This document shows, one piece after another, positions 1 through 11,855 of a stretch of 64,000 nucleotides of DNA. Numbering within the stretch: the first letter of the stretch is position 1; the number at the start of each line of letters is the position of its first letter. The position numbers and the translations under genes were made by a program. Below the pieces are notes generated by a model, which saw only the letters and a program-made list of their open reading frames with translations, was not told the DNA's origin and did no database searches. Source of the stretch: Acidithiobacillus ferruginosus (GTDB lineage Bacteria; Pseudomonadota; Gammaproteobacteria; Acidithiobacillales; Acidithiobacillaceae); NCBI RefSeq assembly GCF_018854495.1, contig NZ_JABBDR010000073.1, forward strand, positions 47,654 through 111,653, read 5' to 3'.

Positions 1-1350
1 AATCTTGAGTTCGGGGGAGTGCTTGGCCGCCTCGGTGAGGACCGCCTTGCCTTCCTTCTCAATGGCCACACCGCGGTTGCGGGCTTCCACACAGGCTTCC
101 AGCGCGACGCGGTTGGCCGCAGCACCTGCGGCATTGCCCCAGGGATGACCGAGGGTGCCACCACCGAACTGCAACACCGAGTCGTCACCAAAGATGGTGA
201 CCAGCGCCGGCATGTGCCAAACGTGGATACCACCGGAAGCGACCGGCATCACGCCCGGCATGGAGCCCCAGTCCTGGTCGAAGAAGATACCTCGGCTGCG
301 ATCTTCCTTGATGAATCTATCACGCATGATGTCGATCCAGCCCAGGGTCGCCTCACGGTCGCCTTCGAGCTTGCCTACCACGGTACCCGAGTGCAGGTGG
401 TCTCCGCCGGACAGACGGAGAATCTTGGTCAGCACACGGAAGTGGATGCCGTGATGGGGGTTACGGTCCAGCACCGCATGCATGGCGCGGTGAATGTGCA
501 GGAGCATGCCGTTGTCGCGGCACCAGTTGGCCAGGCCCGTGTTGGCGCAGAAGCCGCCGGTGATGTAATCGTGCATGATGATGGGTGCGCCGATTTCCTT
601 GGCGTACTCCGCACGTTTGTACATTTCCTCCGGAGTTGGGGCGGTAACATTCAGGTAGTGCCCCTTACGTTCTCCGGTCTCGGCCTCGGCCTTCTGGATG
701 GCCTCCATGACGAAGTCGAAACGCTGCCTCCAGCGCATGAAAGGCTGGCTATTGACGTTTTCGTCATCTTTCGTGAAGTCGAGTCCACCACGCAGACCTT
801 CATAGCAGGCGCGACCATAGTTCTTGGCCGACAAACCCAGCTTGGGCTTGATGGTGCAGCCCAGCAATGGGCGACCATACTTGTTCATGATGTCGCGTTC
901 GACCTGAATCCCGTGGGGTGGCCCACCGCAGGTCTTGACGTAGGCGATGGGGAAACGGACGTCTTCCAGGCGCAGCGCACGTACCGCCTTGAAGCCGAAG
1001 ACGTTACCAACCAGCGAGGTGAAGACGTTGACCACGGAACCTTCTTCGAAAAGATCGATGGGGTAGGCAATGAACGCATAGAAACAGGTATCATCGCCAG
1101 GAACGTCTTCAATCCTGTATGCGCGCCCCTTATAGTAGTCAAGGTCGGTGAGAAGATCGGTCCACACCGTGGTCCAGGTGCCAGTAGAGGATTCGGCGGC
1201 AACCGCAGCAGCGGCCTCCTCACGATCCACGCCCGCCTGGGGAGTAATCTTGAACACGGCAAGAATATCGGTATCCTTGATGTTGTAATCCGGTTCCCAA
1301 TAGGTGTTCCGGTAATCCTTCACACCCGCGTTATAGGTCTTGACGGCCAT
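1..1350 (-). CDS. cbbL: Ribulose-1,5-bisphosphate carboxylase large subunit, form I (partial, C-terminus outside window)
   Basis: Fixes CO2 onto ribulose bisphosphate in the Calvin cycle. Exactly 450 codons are present and the reading frame stays open to the window edge; form I proteins are about 473 residues, so only about 23 residues are missing. Visible landmarks are the active-site segment [11 protein letters not shown], the carbamylated-lysine segment [26 protein letters not shown] and the phosphate-binding run near the C-terminus. The ATG at 1350 is preceded by a strong GGAGGTGG ribosome site. No cbbR lies next to it; tatC is the upstream gene on the same strand, 271 bases away. A small-subunit gene would be expected just outside the window. 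Very sure of the family. Confidence 0.97.
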   Translation of the reverse strand, partial: MAVKTYNAGVKDYRNTYWEPDYNIKDTDILAVFKITPQAGVDREEAAAAVAAESSTGTWTTVWTDLLTDLDYYKGRAYRIEDVPGDDTCFYAFIAYPIDLFEEGSVVNVFTSLVGNVFGFKAVRALRLEDVRFPIAYVKTCGGPPHGIQVERDIMNKYGRPLLGCTIKPKLGLSAKNYGRACYEGLRGGLDFTKDDENVNSQPFMRWRQRFDFVMEAIQKAEAETGERKGHYLNVTAPTPEEMYKRAEYAKEIGAPIIMHDYITGGFCANTGLANWCRDNGMLLHIHRAMHAVLDRNPHHGIHFRVLTKILRLSGGDHLHSGTVVGKLEGDREATLGWIDIMRDRFIKEDRSRGIFFDQDWGSMPGVMPVASGGIHVWHMPALVTIFGDDSVLQFGGGTLGHPWGNAAGAAANRVALEACVEARNRGVAIEKEGKAVLTEAAKHSPELKI

Positions 1351-1447
1351 ATGCCACCTCCATGCAGTTGCCCGACGCCGGTGCCCCCGGCGCAATCGCT
1401 GCGTCTGCAGCGATGACGGGACTATAGAGCGGGTGAAGCATAAGCGC

Positions 1448-1463
1448 TAATAAGTAGTTATTA
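1448..1463 (-). promoter_or_regulatory. Perfect inverted repeat upstream of cbbL, candidate CbbR (LysR-type) site
   Basis: TAATAA and TTATTA flank a 4-base spacer (gtag), about 100 bases upstream of the cbbL start in an AT-rich stretch inside otherwise GC-rich DNA. LysR-type regulators such as CbbR recognise AT-rich dyads containing a T-N11-A core, which this repeat has. The assignment is inferred. Nothing else coding was found in the 1351-1621 gap. Confidence 0.45.
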
Positions 1464-1621
1464 TTTTTTCCATAAGATATGACTGATGGGGTAGTGGCTG
1501 GTGACTACGCGTCTGATGTTTGGTGGTTGGCGCTGCTTACCGCCGTCGCGCGGCGTTGCGCGGTCCGATGGCCGGCCCGCACCAGTCGGTCATGGTGTGG
1601 TTGGCATCCATTTCAGCCTTC

Positions 1622-2458
1622 TCAGCTTCCTGGTGTATCGTTATCCTTATTCCCGGAGCGTTCGCCGGCGACATCCATCTCGTCCATGCTGTGGGATGGC
1701 TGAGCAATATCACTATCCGCAGGGTCTTCCTCTGCAGGCCGAGGTCCGGGCAATCTTGCGGCGAAAAATAATCCGAGTTCAAAAAGCATATACATGGGGA
1801 TGAGGAGCATGACCATGGATAACACGTCGGGAGGACTGAGCAATGCAGAGGCGATGGCGCAAATTAGGAAGGCATAGCGGCGACCATGCTGCAGCGTGGC
1901 CACCTGCAGCACTCCGACGCGTACCAGTACTATAATGAGAATGGGGATCTGGAAGGCCAGACCGAAGGCCAGGGAGAACTTGATGATGAGCGAGAGGTAA
2001 CTATCCACTTTGGGCATGGCGGTGATATCACCGCCAGAAAAGCTCACGAAAAACCGGAAGGCATTGGGAAATACGATAAAATAGGCAAAGAGCATGCCGC
2101 CGACGAACAGAAAAATGGAGGCAAAGATCAGCGGGAAAAAGGCCTTGCGCTCATGCTCATAGAGGCCGGGTGCTATGAAGGCCCAAAATTGATAGAGCAC
2201 GACAGGTAGCGCCAGAATAAATCCGGACAGCAAAGAAAGCTGCACGTAGGTCAAAAATACTTCGGGTAAACTGGTGTAAATTAAATGACTGCCCTTTGGT
2301 AATATATCAATGAGCGGGGCCGCGAGAATGTTATAAATCGTTTTGGAAAAAGGATAGGAAATCAGAAAGCCAACGAAAATGGCGATCACTGCAAATAATA
2401 CGCGGCGGCGCAATTCCAGCAAATGGCCGATAAAGGTGTTTTCCGCCAATTTGTCCAT
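1622..2458 (-). CDS. tatC: Sec-independent translocase subunit TatC
   Basis: Polytopic inner-membrane subunit that recognises twin-arginine signal peptides. The 278-residue product has the N-terminal signature FIGHLLELRRR and about six hydrophobic segments, ending near residue 240. The remaining tail of roughly 35 residues is hydrophilic and acid-rich, longer than in the shortest family members. It is the last gene of tatA-tatB-tatC. There is an unusual 142-base gap after tatB, in which no gene was found. Folded, cofactor-loaded proteins such as Rieske and molybdo-enzymes are typical clients. Confidence 0.96.
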   Translation of the reverse strand: MDKLAENTFIGHLLELRRRVLFAVIAIFVGFLISYPFSKTIYNILAAPLIDILPKGSHLIYTSLPEVFLTYVQLSLLSGFILALPVVLYQFWAFIAPGLYEHERKAFFPLIFASIFLFVGGMLFAYFIVFPNAFRFFVSFSGGDITAMPKVDSYLSLIIKFSLAFGLAFQIPILIIVLVRVGVLQVATLQHGRRYAFLICAIASALLSPPDVLSMVMLLIPMYMLFELGLFFAARLPGPRPAEEDPADSDIAQPSHSMDEMDVAGERSGNKDNDTPGS

Positions 2459-2600
2459 GCTTAGAAAATATCCTTAGGCGGTGTCGAGGCGCGCGAATCT
2501 GGTGACGGGCAAGCGGCAAAGCCTTTGGATGCGCAAGCCGTGGTGGCGCGCATCCACAATAATAACGAACCTCGGTGAGAGCATCAGGTGGGCATCGGAA

Positions 2601-2969
2601 TCAATGTACGCGGTCTTCCGGTCCCGGCAGGTCTGCATGTTGCGTCGCCGGCATGATATCGAGTTCACCCTGCTTGTGATCTTCCTTCATTTCGGGCTTC
2701 TCATCGGCCGTTTTCGGGGTGTCTGAAGCGGTGATGTCGGCAGGCAGCAACTCCTCGTGGGCATAGTCACGCAGTTTGTTGGCTTCCTGGCGCAGATCAT
2801 CCAGCAACAACTGCTGCTCCACCTCGGAGCGCAGACTCGTCATGGTACGCCGCATGGCGCCGTACCACTTCCCCGCGGTGCGCGCGATTTGGGGCATTTT
2901 CTCCGGCCCCACCACGAGTAGCGCGATGATTCCGAGCAGCGCGAGTTCGCCAAAGCTGAAGTCGAACAT
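2601..2969 (-). CDS. tatB: Sec-independent translocase subunit TatB
   Basis: Single-span membrane protein that forms the receptor complex with TatC. The 122-residue product begins MFDFSFGELALLGIIALLVV, the classic TatB start with FGELALL and a hinge GPEKMP, followed by an amphipathic helix and a polar tail. The length and the GPEKMP motif separate it from TatA. It starts 6 bases after the tatA stop, so the two are cotranscribed. Confidence 0.95.
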   Translation of the reverse strand: MFDFSFGELALLGIIALLVVGPEKMPQIARTAGKWYGAMRRTMTSLRSEVEQQLLLDDLRQEANKLRDYAHEELLPADITASDTPKTADEKPEMKEDHKQGELDIMPATQHADLPGPEDRVH

Positions 2970-2975
2970 AAGCGA

Positions 2976-3194
2976 TCAGCGGTTGACGGTTTCGTGTTCT
3001 TTGCTGGGCTGGACCTCGGCATCAATAGTGCGGCCGATGCTTTCCTTCTTTTCCTCCTCCTCCTTGACGGCGGACCGGAAGCTCTTGATGGCGGAACCGA
3101 GGTCGGAACCCACGTTGCGTAGCTTCGTGGTACCAAACAGGGCAACCACGATGAGCAGAATGATGATTAAATGCCAGATACTAAAAGCGCCCAT
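2976..3194 (-). CDS. tatA: Sec-independent translocase subunit TatA
   Basis: Pore-forming Tat component. The 72-residue product has one N-terminal membrane helix, then the conserved hinge [20 protein letters not shown] and a charged Glu/Lys tail. It heads the tatABC cluster and follows hisIE after a short gap that holds a well-formed promoter, so the tat genes can be expressed apart from the his operon. Confidence 0.95.
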   Translation of the reverse strand: MGAFSIWHLIIILLIVVALFGTTKLRNVGSDLGSAIKSFRSAVKEEEEKKESIGRTIDAEVQPSKEHETVNR

Positions 3195-3242
3195 GACAGC
3201 TCTCCTTCCCCCGCAGGGGTTACGCGCTACGACTCACTTTGG

Positions 3243-3271
3243 ACCATAAGAAAATAAAGTGGTTGCGTCAA
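3243..3271 (-). promoter_or_regulatory. Sigma-70-like promoter for tatABC
   Basis: Read on the minus strand, TTGACG (3266-3271) and TATGGT (3243-3248) are separated by exactly 17 bases. The -10 ends about 50 bases before the tatA start and the whole element lies between the hisIE stop and tatA. This is the clearest core promoter in the left part of the window. Confidence 0.65.
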
Positions 3272-3273
3272 GC

Positions 3274-3966
3274 TTATAGACGCCTTGCCGCTTTTTCTTC
3301 CAGGCCGGACATTCCTTCACGTCGCGCCAGTTCTCCGAGGACGTCATCAATGTGTAAATCCCTTTCCTCCAGGGCCACCATCAAATGGAATACGAGGTCC
3401 GCCGCCTCTGCAACGATATGCTTCGACTCCTGATTCTTGCACGCGATGACAAACTCGGTAGCTTCCTCCCCTACTTTTTTCAGGATCCGGTCCTGACCGC
3501 CGCGGAGCAGTTGCGCCACATAGGATTGGCCGGGATCAGCCGTTCGCCGACTGTGCAGGGTGGCTTGCAGGCTGTCGAGGATGCTGCCAGGGGGCGGAGT
3601 CTGATGCTGCCAGCCCTGTTCGCCGGGTTGGCCGAGGAAGAAGCAGGTTTGCTCCCCGGTATGGCAGGCAGGGCCTTCCTGAATGACGCGCAGGAGGAGT
3701 GTATCGCCATCGCAGTCCAGGCGCAGATCCACCAGATGTTGAAGATGGCCGGAGGTCTCGCCTTTACGCCAGAGTGCCTGCCGGGAGCGTGACCAGTAGG
3801 TGCCAAGGCCGTCACGGAGTGTCGCCAGCAATGCGTTGGCGTTCATCCAGGCCAGCATGAGCACCCGGCCGCTGCGGGCATCCTGGGCGATGGCAGGCAC
3901 CAGGCCGTCTGCATTCCAGCGCACGGCGGCGAGTATGGCGACGTGCTGCGCTTCCGGTTCACTCAT
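3274..3966 (-). CDS. hisIE: Bifunctional phosphoribosyl-AMP cyclohydrolase / phosphoribosyl-ATP pyrophosphatase
   Basis: Carries out steps 2 and 3 of histidine synthesis. In the 230-residue product the HisI domain occupies about residues 10-120, with metal-binding DCDGD and the cysteines of ACHTG and TCFF. The HisE domain follows from about residue 128 with the VGEEATEF and EAADLVFHL motifs. The fusion is as in enterics; many other proteobacteria have two separate genes. It lies 85 bases after hisF at the end of the his run. Confidence 0.95.
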   Translation of the reverse strand: MSEPEAQHVAILAAVRWNADGLVPAIAQDARSGRVLMLAWMNANALLATLRDGLGTYWSRSRQALWRKGETSGHLQHLVDLRLDCDGDTLLLRVIQEGPACHTGEQTCFFLGQPGEQGWQHQTPPPGSILDSLQATLHSRRTADPGQSYVAQLLRGGQDRILKKVGEEATEFVIACKNQESKHIVAEAADLVFHLMVALEERDLHIDDVLGELARREGMSGLEEKAARRL

Positions 3967-4051
3967 GATGGTCAGAAACCCCTCGTTGATGTCCTTCTAC
4001 TCAATAATACGAATAATACGCAGATTGCGCCCGACAGATGGACTGCGTGCT

Positions 4052-4813
4052 TTAGCGGGTTTTGCGCACCGGAATCCCCGCGGCGGCCATCTGTGCCTTG
4101 ACCTCGGAGATGCGAAACTGGCCGAAGTGGAAGACGCTGGCAGCCAATACCGCATCAGCATGCCCCTGCTGGATGCCTTCGACAAAGTGCCGGATCTCTC
4201 CCACGCCACCGGAGGCGATCACGGGTACTGGTACGGCGTCGCTGATGGCGCGGGTGAGGGCGATGTCGAAACCGATGCCCGTTCCGTCGCGGTCCATGCT
4301 GGTGAGCAGGATTTCGCCGGCACCATATGTTGCCATACGCTGCGCCCAGGCCACCGCGTCCAGACCGGTACTGCGCCGGCCGCCATGGGTGAAGACCTCC
4401 CAGTGATCGTCTACCCACTTGGCGTCGATGGCGACGACGATGCAGGAGTTGCCAAAACGCCGGGCGGCGGCGCGTACCAGTTCCGGATCATTCACGGCGG
4501 CGCTGTTGATGCTGACCTTGTCGGCACCGGCGAGGAGCAGGGTGCGGATATCTTCGACGCAACGCACGCCACCACCTACGGTCAGTGGGATAAAGACCTG
4601 CGCCGCCACGGCAGACACCATATCGGCCAGGGTGCCGCGCTCTTCATAACTGGCGGAGATGTCAAGAAAGGTGATTTCGTCGGCACCCTCATCATTGTAG
4701 CGTTTGGCGACTTCCACCGGATCGCCGGCGTCGCGCAGGGCAACAAACTGAACGCCTTTCACCACGCGCCCATGGTCGATATCGAGGCAGGGTATGACGC
4801 GACTGGCGAGCAC
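4052..4813 (-). CDS. hisF: Imidazole glycerol phosphate synthase, cyclase subunit HisF
   Basis: With HisH it makes imidazole glycerol phosphate and AICAR. The frame opens further upstream, but the family start is [19 protein letters not shown], matching a GTG at 4813 placed 4 bases after the hisA stop with GAGG upstream. This gives 253 residues, the normal length. The two catalytic aspartates are seen in PCLDID and VVAIDAKW. It is a TIM barrel homologous to HisA, which it follows. Confidence 0.95.
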   Translation of the reverse strand: MLASRVIPCLDIDHGRVVKGVQFVALRDAGDPVEVAKRYNDEGADEITFLDISASYEERGTLADMVSAVAAQVFIPLTVGGGVRCVEDIRTLLLAGADKVSINSAAVNDPELVRAAARRFGNSCIVVAIDAKWVDDHWEVFTHGGRRSTGLDAVAWAQRMATYGAGEILLTSMDRDGTGIGFDIALTRAISDAVPVPVIASGGVGEIRHFVEGIQQGHADAVLAASVFHFGQFRISEVKAQMAAAGIPVRKTR

Positions 4814-4817
4814 CTGC

Positions 4818-5546
4818 TCAGGCCTCGGCCCGGGCACGGGCCTGTGAAAAATCCAGGGCCCCTTCATAAATGGCGCGCCCGGTAATGGCGCCGGTGATAC
4901 CGTCACCCTCATGGGCCTTGAGCGCTAGTACCTGTTCCAGATTGGCAATACCGCCCGAGGCGATGACCGGCACGGGCACCGCCTGAGCCAGCGCAACCGT
5001 CGCGGAAATATTGGGGCCGCTGAGCATGCCATCGCGGCTGATGTCGGTGTAGATGATGGCTTCTATGCCGTCGGCGGCGAAGCGCTGTGCGAGATCAATG
5101 GGGTCATGACGGGATAGCTTGGACCAGCCTTCCGTGGCCACTTTGCCGTCACGGGCGTCGATACCCACCATGATATGGCCAGGAAAACTTACGGTGGCAT
5201 CGGCGACGAAACCGGGGGCCTTGACCGCCTGGGTGCCGATGATCACGTAGCGAACCCCGGCCTGGATATAGGTTTCAATCTGTTCTTCGCTGCGGATACC
5301 ACCGCCGACCTGAATCTCAAGGTCAGGGAAACGCGCACAGATGGCGGCTATGGCCTGCGCATTGACCGGTTCCCCTTGTATAGCGCCGTCGAGATCGACG
5401 ATGTGCAACCGTTTGGCGCCCGCCTCTACCCAGCGCTGCGCCGTGGCAACCGGATCATCCGAGAATACCGTGTCGTCCTCCATCCGGCCTTGCCGTAAAC
5501 GCACACAGTTCCCGCCCTTGAGGTCGATGGCCGGAATCAACAGCAT
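4818..5546 (-). CDS. hisA: ProFAR isomerase HisA
   Basis: Isomerises the phosphoribosyl-formimino intermediate in histidine synthesis. The ATG at 5546 gives [17 protein letters not shown], the standard start, after a GGAGGAAG ribosome site. The product has 242 residues. The catalytic aspartates appear in PAIDLKGG and YTDISRDGM. It sits between hisH and hisF with short gaps. Confidence 0.96.
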   Translation of the reverse strand: MLLIPAIDLKGGNCVRLRQGRMEDDTVFSDDPVATAQRWVEAGAKRLHIVDLDGAIQGEPVNAQAIAAICARFPDLEIQVGGGIRSEEQIETYIQAGVRYVIIGTQAVKAPGFVADATVSFPGHIMVGIDARDGKVATEGWSKLSRHDPIDLAQRFAADGIEAIIYTDISRDGMLSGPNISATVALAQAVPVPVIASGGIANLEQVLALKAHEGDGITGAITGRAIYEGALDFSQARARAEA

Positions 5547-5585
5547 GACAGCTTCCTCCACAAAGAGATATTCCAGAAAACGGGT

Positions 5586-6257
5586 TTACATTGCATGGTC
5601 GGCTCCGCGATCGCCATCCCAGCCGAGAAAATTCCCGATCAGGCGCAGACCCGCTATGCCACTCTTTTCCGGATGGCATTGCAGGGCGAAAAGGTTATCC
5701 GCGGCGACCGCCGCACAGAAAGGAAGGACATAATCGCTGGAGGCCGCGAGTATGCCGGGGGCAGAGGGCTCCACATAGAAGGAGTGGACGAAATAAAACC
5801 AGGCGTTCTGGGGAACGCCGGCAAACAGCGGGTGTTCCATCTGTTGATGCAGTTCATTCCAGCCCATGTGTGGGATCTTCAGGCGTCGGCCGTCGGTCGT
5901 TCGCAGAGCTTCTTCCGGGAAAGGAATCACCCGCCCCGGTAGCAGACCGAGTCCGGCATGTTCGCCATGCTCCGTACTGCTGTCCATGAGCATTTGCATC
6001 CCGAGGCAGATGCCGAGAAATGGCCGGGTCTGCGCCGCGGTGCGGATGAAGTCGCTGAGCTCCCGCGCCTCCAGCGCCGCCATGCAGTCACCGAAGGCGC
6101 CGACGCCGGGGAAGATGATACGGTCCGTGGCGGCCAGTTCGCTGCTCCGGCCGCTGACGATCGCCTTGCCGCCCAGATGCTCTACGGCCTTGGCTACCGA
6201 GTAGAGGTTGCCCATGCCATAGTCGACGATACCGACGCGTGTCGCCGCTGCACTCAT
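5586..6257 (-). CDS. hisH: Imidazole glycerol phosphate synthase, glutaminase subunit HisH
   Basis: Class I glutamine amidotransferase that supplies ammonia to HisF. The 223-residue product has the oxyanion region FPGVGAFGD, the nucleophile cysteine in GICLGMQ, and the His and Glu of the triad in QCHPEKS. Its ATG overlaps the hisB stop as ATGA, implying translational coupling. Confidence 0.96.
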   Translation of the reverse strand: MSAAATRVGIVDYGMGNLYSVAKAVEHLGGKAIVSGRSSELAATDRIIFPGVGAFGDCMAALEARELSDFIRTAAQTRPFLGICLGMQMLMDSSTEHGEHAGLGLLPGRVIPFPEEALRTTDGRRLKIPHMGWNELHQQMEHPLFAGVPQNAWFYFVHSFYVEPSAPGILAASSDYVLPFCAAVAADNLFALQCHPEKSGIAGLRLIGNFLGWDGDRGADHAM

Positions 6258-6853
6258 AGGGTCAGGGTGCCTTTGGTGCTGGGCACGGCGCCCGCCATGC
6301 GCGGGTCAGGGGCGACCGCCATGCGCAGGGCACGTCCACAGGCCTTGAAGAGGGTCTCGGCGATGTGGTGGGTATTGCTGCCGCGCAGGGTATCCAGATG
6401 CAGGGTTACCTGAGCGTGGTTGACGAAGCCCTGGAAAAACTCATGAAAGAGGTCCACATCAAAGTCTCCGACCTGGGCGCGGGGGAATTCGACCGCGAAG
6501 ATCAGTCCGGGACGACCGGAAAGGTCCACCACCACCCGCGACAACGCCTCGTCAAGGGGCACGTAGGCATGGCCATAGCGCTGGATGCCGGCCTTGTCCC
6601 CCACGGCGCGGGCAAAGGCCTGACCGAGGGTGATGCCGATGTCTTCCACCGTGTGGTGAGCGTCGATATCGAGATCGCCCTGAGCCTGAATGCGCATGTC
6701 GAAAAGACCATGACGGACGATCTGGTGGATCATGTGGTCAAGAAAGGGTAATCCGGTGTGCAGGTCGGCCTGCCCGGAACCATCGAGATTCAGGGTGACA
6801 CGGATCTGGGTTTCGAGGGTGTTTCTTTCGATCTCGGCTTGGCGCGGATTCAC
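6254..6853 (-). CDS. hisB: Imidazoleglycerol-phosphate dehydratase
   Basis: Dehydrates imidazole glycerol phosphate to imidazole acetol phosphate. The 199-residue product is the single-function form, without the histidinol-phosphatase domain of the enteric HisB. Metal-binding histidine motifs are seen ([14 protein letters not shown]). A separate histidinol phosphatase must be encoded elsewhere; none is in this window. It overlaps hisC and hisH by 4 bases each. Confidence 0.96.
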   Translation of the reverse strand: MNPRQAEIERNTLETQIRVTLNLDGSGQADLHTGLPFLDHMIHQIVRHGLFDMRIQAQGDLDIDAHHTVEDIGITLGQAFARAVGDKAGIQRYGHAYVPLDEALSRVVVDLSGRPGLIFAVEFPRAQVGDFDVDLFHEFFQGFVNHAQVTLHLDTLRGSNTHHIAETLFKACGRALRMAVAPDPRMAGAVPSTKGTLTL

Positions 6854-7929
6854 AGTAAGGACTCCAGTACGGCCAGAAAGCGGTCATTTTCAGCGGGAGT
6901 GCCGACGCTAACCCGTAGATATTCGCCGAGGCGGGGGTGGCCTGTAAAGGCTTTAATGAGCACTCCACCCGCGCGCAGGCCTGAGAACAGCACCGCTGCC
7001 CGCCCCGGGGCATGAAAGAGCAGGAAATTGGCGGCGCTGGGCCAGACCGAAAGACCGCAGGCACGGATGGCCTTGAAGAGCCGTTCCCTCTCGACACGCA
7101 GAATTTCGGCCTGGGCATTCAGCACTTCGGTGTGACGCAGGTAGAAGGACGCACTGCGCTGGGTGAGTACATTGATATTGTAAGGCAGGCGCAGCTTGTC
7201 CAGTTCCTGAATCCACGCGGCGGGCCCCGCCAGCATCCCCAGCCGCATCCCCGCCAGACCCTCCTTGGACATGGTGCGCAGCAAGAGGAGGTTGGGGGTG
7301 CGTCCCAGGTGATCGGCAAAGGTCCTCTGACTGAAGGCGTAATAGGCCTCATCCACCACCACCAGGCCCGGCGCTGCGGCGACAATGGCTTCCAGATCGG
7401 TCTCGGGGAATAGGCTGCCACTGGGATTGTTGGGCCAGTCGAGAAAAATGACGGCGGGTTGTTGCGCGGCGATGGCCGCCAGCATGGCCGGAAGGTCGAG
7501 CTGGAAGTCCGCATCCAGGGGAATGCCCACAAATGGCAGACCAAGCTGCTGCGCCAGCAGCCGGTACATGACGAAACTGGGGTCTACCGCCATGATGGGG
7601 CGTCGGCTGCCTGCTACCGCGGTCACCAGAATCTGGATCAGCTCATCGGAGCCGTTACCGAGCATGAGTTCTATTCCGGCAGGCAGGCCGATGTGGGCCT
7701 TCAGCCCCTCCATGAGGAGGGTCGGGTGTGCGTCGGGATAGCGATGGAGGGGCGCGTCGGCCAGGCTCTCCAGCCATTGCTCACGCAAGGCCGCGGGTAA
7801 GCCATAGGGGTTCTCCATGGCATCAAGCTTGATGAACCCCTCACCGTCTGCCACCGCATAGGCCTTGCTGGCCAGCAACTCCGGGCGGAGCAGGCCCTGC
7901 ATCAGGGCGGTCACAGCGCTGTCGCTCAT
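6850..7929 (-). CDS. hisC: Histidinol-phosphate aminotransferase
   Basis: PLP-dependent class I/II aminotransferase of 359 residues that converts imidazole acetol phosphate to histidinol phosphate. Visible motifs are the substrate and cofactor loop DWPNNPSG, the VVDEAYYAF segment and the PLP lysine in [13 protein letters not shown]. It lies within the overlapping his operon between hisD and hisB. Confidence 0.95.
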   Translation of the reverse strand: MSDSAVTALMQGLLRPELLASKAYAVADGEGFIKLDAMENPYGLPAALREQWLESLADAPLHRYPDAHPTLLMEGLKAHIGLPAGIELMLGNGSDELIQILVTAVAGSRRPIMAVDPSFVMYRLLAQQLGLPFVGIPLDADFQLDLPAMLAAIAAQQPAVIFLDWPNNPSGSLFPETDLEAIVAAAPGLVVVDEAYYAFSQRTFADHLGRTPNLLLLRTMSKEGLAGMRLGMLAGPAAWIQELDKLRLPYNINVLTQRSASFYLRHTEVLNAQAEILRVERERLFKAIRACGLSVWPSAANFLLFHAPGRAAVLFSGLRAGGVLIKAFTGHPRLGEYLRVSVGTPAENDRFLAVLESLL

Positions 7930-9223
7930 GATCCGGCCTCGGGGATGCGGCAGGCTGCTGAACGGGCATGGGCGGTCAGACCTTCACCCAGGGCGAGACG
8001 TTCGGCGATCTGCCCCAGTCGCGCGGCGCCGGCGGGGCTGCTGTGAATGAGGCTGCTCCGCTTGACGAAATCATAGACGCCGAGGGGCGAGGAAAAACGT
8101 GCGCTGCCGCCCGTGGGCAGCACATGGTTGGGGCCGGCCACATAGTCGCCGAGGGCCTCACAACTATGGATGCCCATGAAGATGGCCCCGGCATTGTGGA
8201 TGTCCGCCAGCCAGTCTTCGGGATTCTGCACGGCTAGTTCCAGATGTTCCGGCGCGATACGGTCGGCAATGGCGCAGGCCTCGGCACGGTCGCGCACACG
8301 AATCACCGCCCCTCGGTCTGCCCAGCTTTTGCGGGCGATGGGCGCGCGGTCGAGCACATCGAGGGCGGCATCCACCGCGTTCACCACCGACTCGATGTGG
8401 GCGTCGTCCCAACTGATGAAAATACTCTGGGCAATCTCGTCATGCTCCGCCTGTGAGAGCAGGTCCCAGGCCAACCATTCCGCCGGTGCCGAGCCATCGC
8501 TGACCACGAGGATTTCGCTGGGTCCGGCAATCATATCGATGCCTACCCGGCCAAAGACCATGCGCTTGGCGGTAGCCACATAGATATTGCCCGGGCCCAC
8601 AATCTTGTCTACCGCGGGGACGCTCTCCGTACCGTAGGCGAGCGCCGCCACTGCCTGCGCGCCGCCGATACAGAACACCCGGTCCACCCCGGCAATGGCG
8701 GCTGCGGCCAGCACCCAGGGATTCACCTGCCCCTGCGGGGTGGGTACGGTCATGATGATTTCCTTCACGCCCGCCACGTGCGCGGGAATGGCATTCATCA
8801 GCACGGAGCTGGGATAAGCCGCCTTGCCGCCGGGTACGTAAATCCCCACCCGGGCCAGAGGCAGGATGCGCTGTCCGAGCACCGTGCCGTCGGCCTCGGT
8901 AAAGGTCCAGCCTTCACTGCGCTGGTGCTCGTGGTAACTGCGGATACGTTGCGCCGCCTCTTCCAGGGCAGCCCGCTGGCCGGGCTCCAGACCGTGGAGC
9001 GCTGCATCCCAGGCGCTACGGGGGATTTCCAAATCTGCGGCGGAAGCTGTCGTCACCCCATCAAAGCGCTCGGTGTACTCGCGTAGCGCCGCATCGCCAC
9101 GATCGCGGACGGCGGCGACGATCTCTCGTACCCGCGCTTCGATCTGCGGATCGAGATTGGCATCCCAATCATGCAGCGCGTGAAACTGTTGGGCGAAATC
9201 AGGGTCGCTGGTATCCAGACGGT

Positions 9224-9227
<4 letters not shown>
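7926..9227 (-). CDS. hisD: Histidinol dehydrogenase
   Basis: NAD- and zinc-dependent enzyme that oxidises histidinol to histidine in two steps. The 433-residue length is normal. Conserved blocks include [45 protein letters not shown] and the C-terminal [10 protein letters not shown]. It overlaps hisG and hisC by 4 bases each. Confidence 0.97.
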
Positions 9228-11148
<1,921 letters not shown>

Positions 11149-11481
11149 TCAGCTCGCGCTGGCAGCTTGGGCGCTGTCGACCAGTTTCTGCAATTCGCCC
11201 TGCTGATAGAGATCGGACATGATGTCCGAGCCGCCGACAAACTCACCCTGAATGTAGAGCTGGGGAATGGTCGGCCAGTTGGAATACTGCTTGATGCCGT
11301 CGCGGATCTGCGGGTCGGCCAGTACGTCCACCGTAAAGAGCTCCTTGACACCGGACTGCTGCAGCAGTTGCACGGCACGGGCCGAGAAACCGCATTGCGG
11401 TGCTCGCGGGTTGCCCTTCATGTAAAGCACTATCGGGTGTTTCTGGACCTGTTCCTGAATAAGTTCCTGAATCGTTGCCAT
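11149..11481 (-). CDS. grxD: Monothiol glutaredoxin, Grx4 type
   Basis: Iron-sulfur cluster carrier rather than a classic reductase. The 110-residue product has the diagnostic single-cysteine motif CGFS (in APQCGFSARAV), WPTIPQLYI with the cis-proline, and GGSDIM for glutathione binding. It lies between ibaG and murA. Grx4 proteins form [2Fe-2S] heterodimers with BolA proteins, so the adjacency to ibaG makes functional sense. Confidence 0.95.
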   Translation of the reverse strand: MATIQELIQEQVQKHPIVLYMKGNPRAPQCGFSARAVQLLQQSGVKELFTVDVLADPQIRDGIKQYSNWPTIPQLYIQGEFVGGSDIMSDLYQQGELQKLVDSAQAASAS

Positions 11482-11512
11482 GGTTATCCTCGCTGAATTA
11501 GGGGGAGTGCGG

Positions 11513-11767
11513 CTAATGGACTGCCGGGTGACGGAGCTGTTGTGCCTGCTCGGGAGTCAGGGTGCGCAGCGAGAGGGCGTGAATTTCCTCGCGCATACGG
11601 TCGCCCAGCGCATCATAAACCATTTGATGCTGCTTGATGAGGGAAAGCCCGACAAAAGCCGGGGAAACGACCAGCGCCTCGAAGTGCGTGCCGTCCTCTC
11701 CCACAACTTCGACAAGCGCATCGGGAAGCCGCTGCTGAATGAGTGATTTGATCGTATCGGGGTTCAT
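11513..11767 (-). CDS. ibaG: BolA family protein (IbaG/YrbA type)
   Basis: Small protein of 84 residues from the ATG at 11767 (MNPDTIKSLIQQRLPDALVE). It has the BolA pattern V.GEDGTHFEALVVSPAF and a conserved histidine in IKQHQMVY. The residues upstream of this start look like read-through of non-coding DNA. It is next to grxD and close to murA, where IbaG members are often found. It probably acts as a Grx4 partner in iron-sulfur transfer or regulation. Confidence 0.9.
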   Translation of the reverse strand: MNPDTIKSLIQQRLPDALVEVVGEDGTHFEALVVSPAFVGLSLIKQHQMVYDALGDRMREEIHALSLRTLTPEQAQQLRHPAVH

Positions 11768-11855
11768 GAGGTGTAGTGTAACGTAAAAAAGCCGCCGTGT
11801 GATGTGGCCACTTCGCCCGGCCATATCGCCCAGGGCGGACAGCATTCAAGGGCGC

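Noticed and set aside
19-1416. Plus-strand ORF of 465 codons
   Set aside because: It is exactly antisense to cbbL, whose product is unmistakable; long antisense frames are expected in GC-rich DNA.
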